Below are positions 49,964-52,305 of a stretch of 52,305 nucleotides of DNA, in pieces. The notes under the pieces were generated by a model, which ran no database searches, was not told the origin of the DNA, and was given only the letters and a program-made list of their open reading frames with translations. A program made the position numbers and the translations under genes. The stretch is from Candidatus Methanomethylicaceae archaeon. GTDB taxonomy: Archaea > Thermoproteota > Methanomethylicia > Methanomethylicales > Methanomethylicaceae. The stretch covers positions 1 through 52,305 of the forward strand of contig JANXER010000008.1 in NCBI GenBank assembly GCA_025057955.1. Direction: 5' to 3'. Numbering within the stretch: position 1 is the first letter of the stretch; each line of letters begins with the position of its first letter.

Positions 49964-50905
49964 ATGTCAAGCATCAACACTCTTCTCATAAGATTTGCCA
50001 CAGAAAAACCAATTTCCTTTCAAAGCTTCTCAGGATTTGCTTCTTGTGGCGTCTTCTATAATTTGATAAAAAGCATTGATGAAAGTTTGGCAGAAGATCT
50101 TCACTCCTCCAAGAGGTTAGCTCCTTGGTCTGCATCACCAATATTTCTTGAGTATCCCCCTCCCCCTAGAATAATCTATCGAAACCTTCCAGCACCATCT
50201 ATTGCCAGCATTTCCTTCACTATAATGGAAGATAAGCTTAATAACATCATCAAGGAGATTTTAATAAGACCTAATTTCAGCATAGATTTAGTTGATGTAA
50301 AGCCGAGAATTTTAAATATTGGCGTAGAAACATATGACTTCTCTAAAATAGCATCAAGTGCTGAGCCCCTTCCAATGAAGTTCTCCATAAAATTTCTTAC
50401 ACCCACAGTTTTCAGAAGATCAATTTATGATTGTTGTCCATATTGTCCATATTATATGGATTATCTACGTACTTTAAAAGAGGGTAGAAAATTAGAGAGA
50501 CCATGTAAATATGCTAAATCCTGTAGAGGAACAATTCTCCCCCTTCCATTGCCTTCGCTTATGTTTAAGAATATGGCTAGAATATGGGCTGCATTTTCAG
50601 ATGAAAAATTAGATGTATGGGAGGCTGCACGTTGGGCTGAAGAGGCCATAGTGATTGCAGGATTTCCAAAAGGCATAAGGACTGTAAGAGTTTATGAGCA
50701 TCCAACCACAAATAAATGGATTGTTGGATTTACTGGGGAAGTTAGATTTTCCATAAGAGAAGATTTTTACAAGGATAAATATGCTAAAATAGCATCTGCA
50801 CTAATAAAGATGGCAGAGAAGACTAATGTAGGTGTAAGAAGAACTGCGGGATTGGGGATGATTAAGTATAAAGAATCTAATGCAAAAAAGGACGTTTCTA
50901 CATAG
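49964..50905 (+). CDS. cas6: CRISPR-associated endoribonuclease Cas6-like (RAMP) with Cys-rich insert
   Basis: 313 aa; FTGEVRFSIREDFYKDKYAKIASALIKMAEKTNVGVRRTAGLGMIKY resembles the Cas6 C-terminal Gly-rich region; DCCPYCPYY...PCKYAKSC; about 0.7 kb from the array. Confidence 0.8.
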   Translation: MSSINTLLIRFATEKPISFQSFSGFASCGVFYNLIKSIDESLAEDLHSSKRLAPWSASPIFLEYPPPPRIIYRNLPAPSIASISFTIMEDKLNNIIKEILIRPNFSIDLVDVKPRILNIGVETYDFSKIASSAEPLPMKFSIKFLTPTVFRRSIYDCCPYCPYYMDYLRTLKEGRKLERPCKYAKSCRGTILPLPLPSLMFKNMARIWAAFSDEKLDVWEAARWAEEAIVIAGFPKGIRTVRVYEHPTTNKWIVGFTGEVRFSIREDFYKDKYAKIASALIKMAEKTNVGVRRTAGLGMIKYKESNAKKDVST

Positions 50906-51198
50906 GAAAGGGAGGATTAGATTTTTCAAGAGGATTAATTATATTATTAATTTAATATTCCTTCAATTATGAGAATTTTCATATACAAAGTAGATCCTTC
51001 AGAGTTGGCAAATAGAATATCTTCATGAAGGTAAGCTAATAATAAAATGAGTTTATAAAGGGATTTTTCAAATGAATAAAATCATAAAAGAAAAGTTGTT
51101 AAATGTTTAATTTACAAAATTATTGCTGAAGAATGGAATTAAAGGTTTTAAGAAATTGTGAAATTTACTACCACACCTCCTCAAGGATAGAATCCTAC

Positions 51199-51226
51199 AA
51201 ACTTATTAGTATAAACTTATTAGTAT
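51199..51226. repeat. tandem duplication 14 bp x 2
   Basis: AAACTTATTAGTAT x2, perfect. Confidence 0.95.
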
Positions 51227-51598
51227 TTATTCATCAAAGACTTTTCTTATTTCGATGATGTCTAAATTTTATGGTTTACCAAAAGTTGTTATAAATTTAT
51301 TAGATAATAATGGAAAAAATGAGAATGATATTTTGGTTTCAAATGAGGCAAGGTGTATTCAATAGGAGTCGTTCAAAGGATTTGAAAAAGAAAATTAACA
51401 ATCTCAGGTGTATTGCTGAGATAATATTATAGCTAGATGAAATTTTGTCTCTATTGATTGAACTGTTCTTCCACAGTCAAATTTCTATAAATTTTTCAAT
51501 ATAAGTAGAAAAAATCTTTTTACGAATATAAAAGTGAGGTGCACTTATAATGATTAATTTTATCAATTAGCTGTGGACTAGGACATAATTGATGTCTT

Positions 51599-52074
51599 CT
51601 TTTATTTCTCTCTTCTTGAGATTCCCGCTTGAAGTTGCTATTTGCACAAATGTGCCGTTCTTTCAATTCTCTTTTCTTGAGATTCATTTCTTTTTCGTTA
51701 ATTTATATTGAGGTGAAATAATGACTTTCAATTCTCTTTTCTTGAGATTCCACAAATATGAGCGCATTAATACGATGGTCAGCGCCGAATGCTTTCAATT
51801 CTCTTTTCTTGAGATTCACACAATAGAAAACGAAACAAAAAGCGTATATGAGTACTTCTTTCAATTCTCTTTTCTTGAGATTCGGGAATAGCCAATTTAA
51901 GAATTCATGTGTACGAATCTTTCAATTCTCTTTTCTTGAGATTCTTCCCAATGGAAGCCCGCATTCGGTTATCGATGGGAAGACTTTCAATTCTCTTTTC
52001 TTGAGATTCATCCTTAAAAAATGAAGGATCTTTTGCAAAATCTTTGCTCTTTCAATTCTCTTTTCTTGAGATTC
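51599..52074 (-). CRISPR. CRISPR block 1: 8 repeats of 26 bp, crRNA sense on minus strand
   Basis: CTTTCAATTCTCTTTTCTTGAGATTC at 51660, 51725, 51792, 51858, 51919, 51984, 52049, plus degenerate terminal copy at 51599-51624 (3 mismatches); spacers 35-41 bp. Confidence 0.98.
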
Positions 52075-52114
52075 TTCCGCGGATAAAAGGACCGATCCGC
52101 TCAAGCCTGATCGA

Positions 52115-52305
52115 GAATCTCAAGAAAAGAGAATTGAAAGCACATTTCCACGCTTCTCTTCAATTTTTATGTTCTTAAGAATCTCAAGAAAAGAGAATTG
52201 AAAGTTTTCAGTTAAGTGAAAGGTAGCATCAAGTACCCATGCTCTTGAATCTCAAGAAAAGAGAATTGAAAGTGTCTAATTCTGATATTTATGTTGTGCT
52301 AATTT
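52115..52305 (+). CRISPR. CRISPR block 2: at least 3 repeats in inverted orientation, runs off window edge
   Basis: GAATCTCAAGAAAAGAGAATTGAAAG at 52115-52140, 52179-52204, 52247-52272; spacers 38 and 42 bp, then 33 bp partial to the end. Confidence 0.97.

Noticed and set aside
51922-52104. 60-aa ORF on minus strand
   Set aside because: Composed of CRISPR repeats and spacers; not a gene.
52075-52114. 40-bp junction as a bidirectional leader
   Set aside because: Too short and too GC-rich for a CRISPR leader; spacer-like length.
52075-52305. Block 2 as a simple fold-back duplicate of block 1
   Set aside because: Block 2 spacers are not reverse complements of any block 1 spacer, so it is not a hairpin copy of the visible array; other misjoins remain possible.

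Overview
AT-rich archaeal chromosome segment. It has archaeal-type SD motifs (GGTGA), archaeal BRE/TATA-like promoters and crenarchaeal-style CRISPR repeats ending in ATTGAAAG; a TACK/Thermoproteota-like host is an inference. Most of the window is ordinary core metabolism: aromatic amino acids (aroA-aroC-pheA-tyrA), thyX, Trk K+ uptake, AOR plus ferredoxin, branched-chain amino acids (ilvB-ilvN-ilvC-cimA), transporters, and DNA repair genes (photolyase, UVDE, family-4 UDG, OGG-like glycosylase). No tRNA or rRNA gene was recognised. Main items for a second look: (1) a CRISPR locus at the right edge whose perfect 26-bp repeats flip orientation mid-array across one spacer-sized 40-bp segment, with a lone Cas6 gene nearby; (2) a tandem-AAA+ ATPase fused to a Lon-type protease domain, overlapping an upstream signal-peptide/multi-TM protein that could be its membrane anchor; (3) several frame or start anomalies confined to gene 5' ends (tyrA, DedA-like, cimA, uvsE); (4) many perfect 11-15 bp tandem micro-duplications, nearly all intergenic and all in the right-hand third of the window; (5) a GC-rich hairpin in the ilvB 5' leader; (6) an OGG-like glycosylase ending in an EndoIII-like Cys motif. 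All family calls are from reading motifs by eye; no database search was run.
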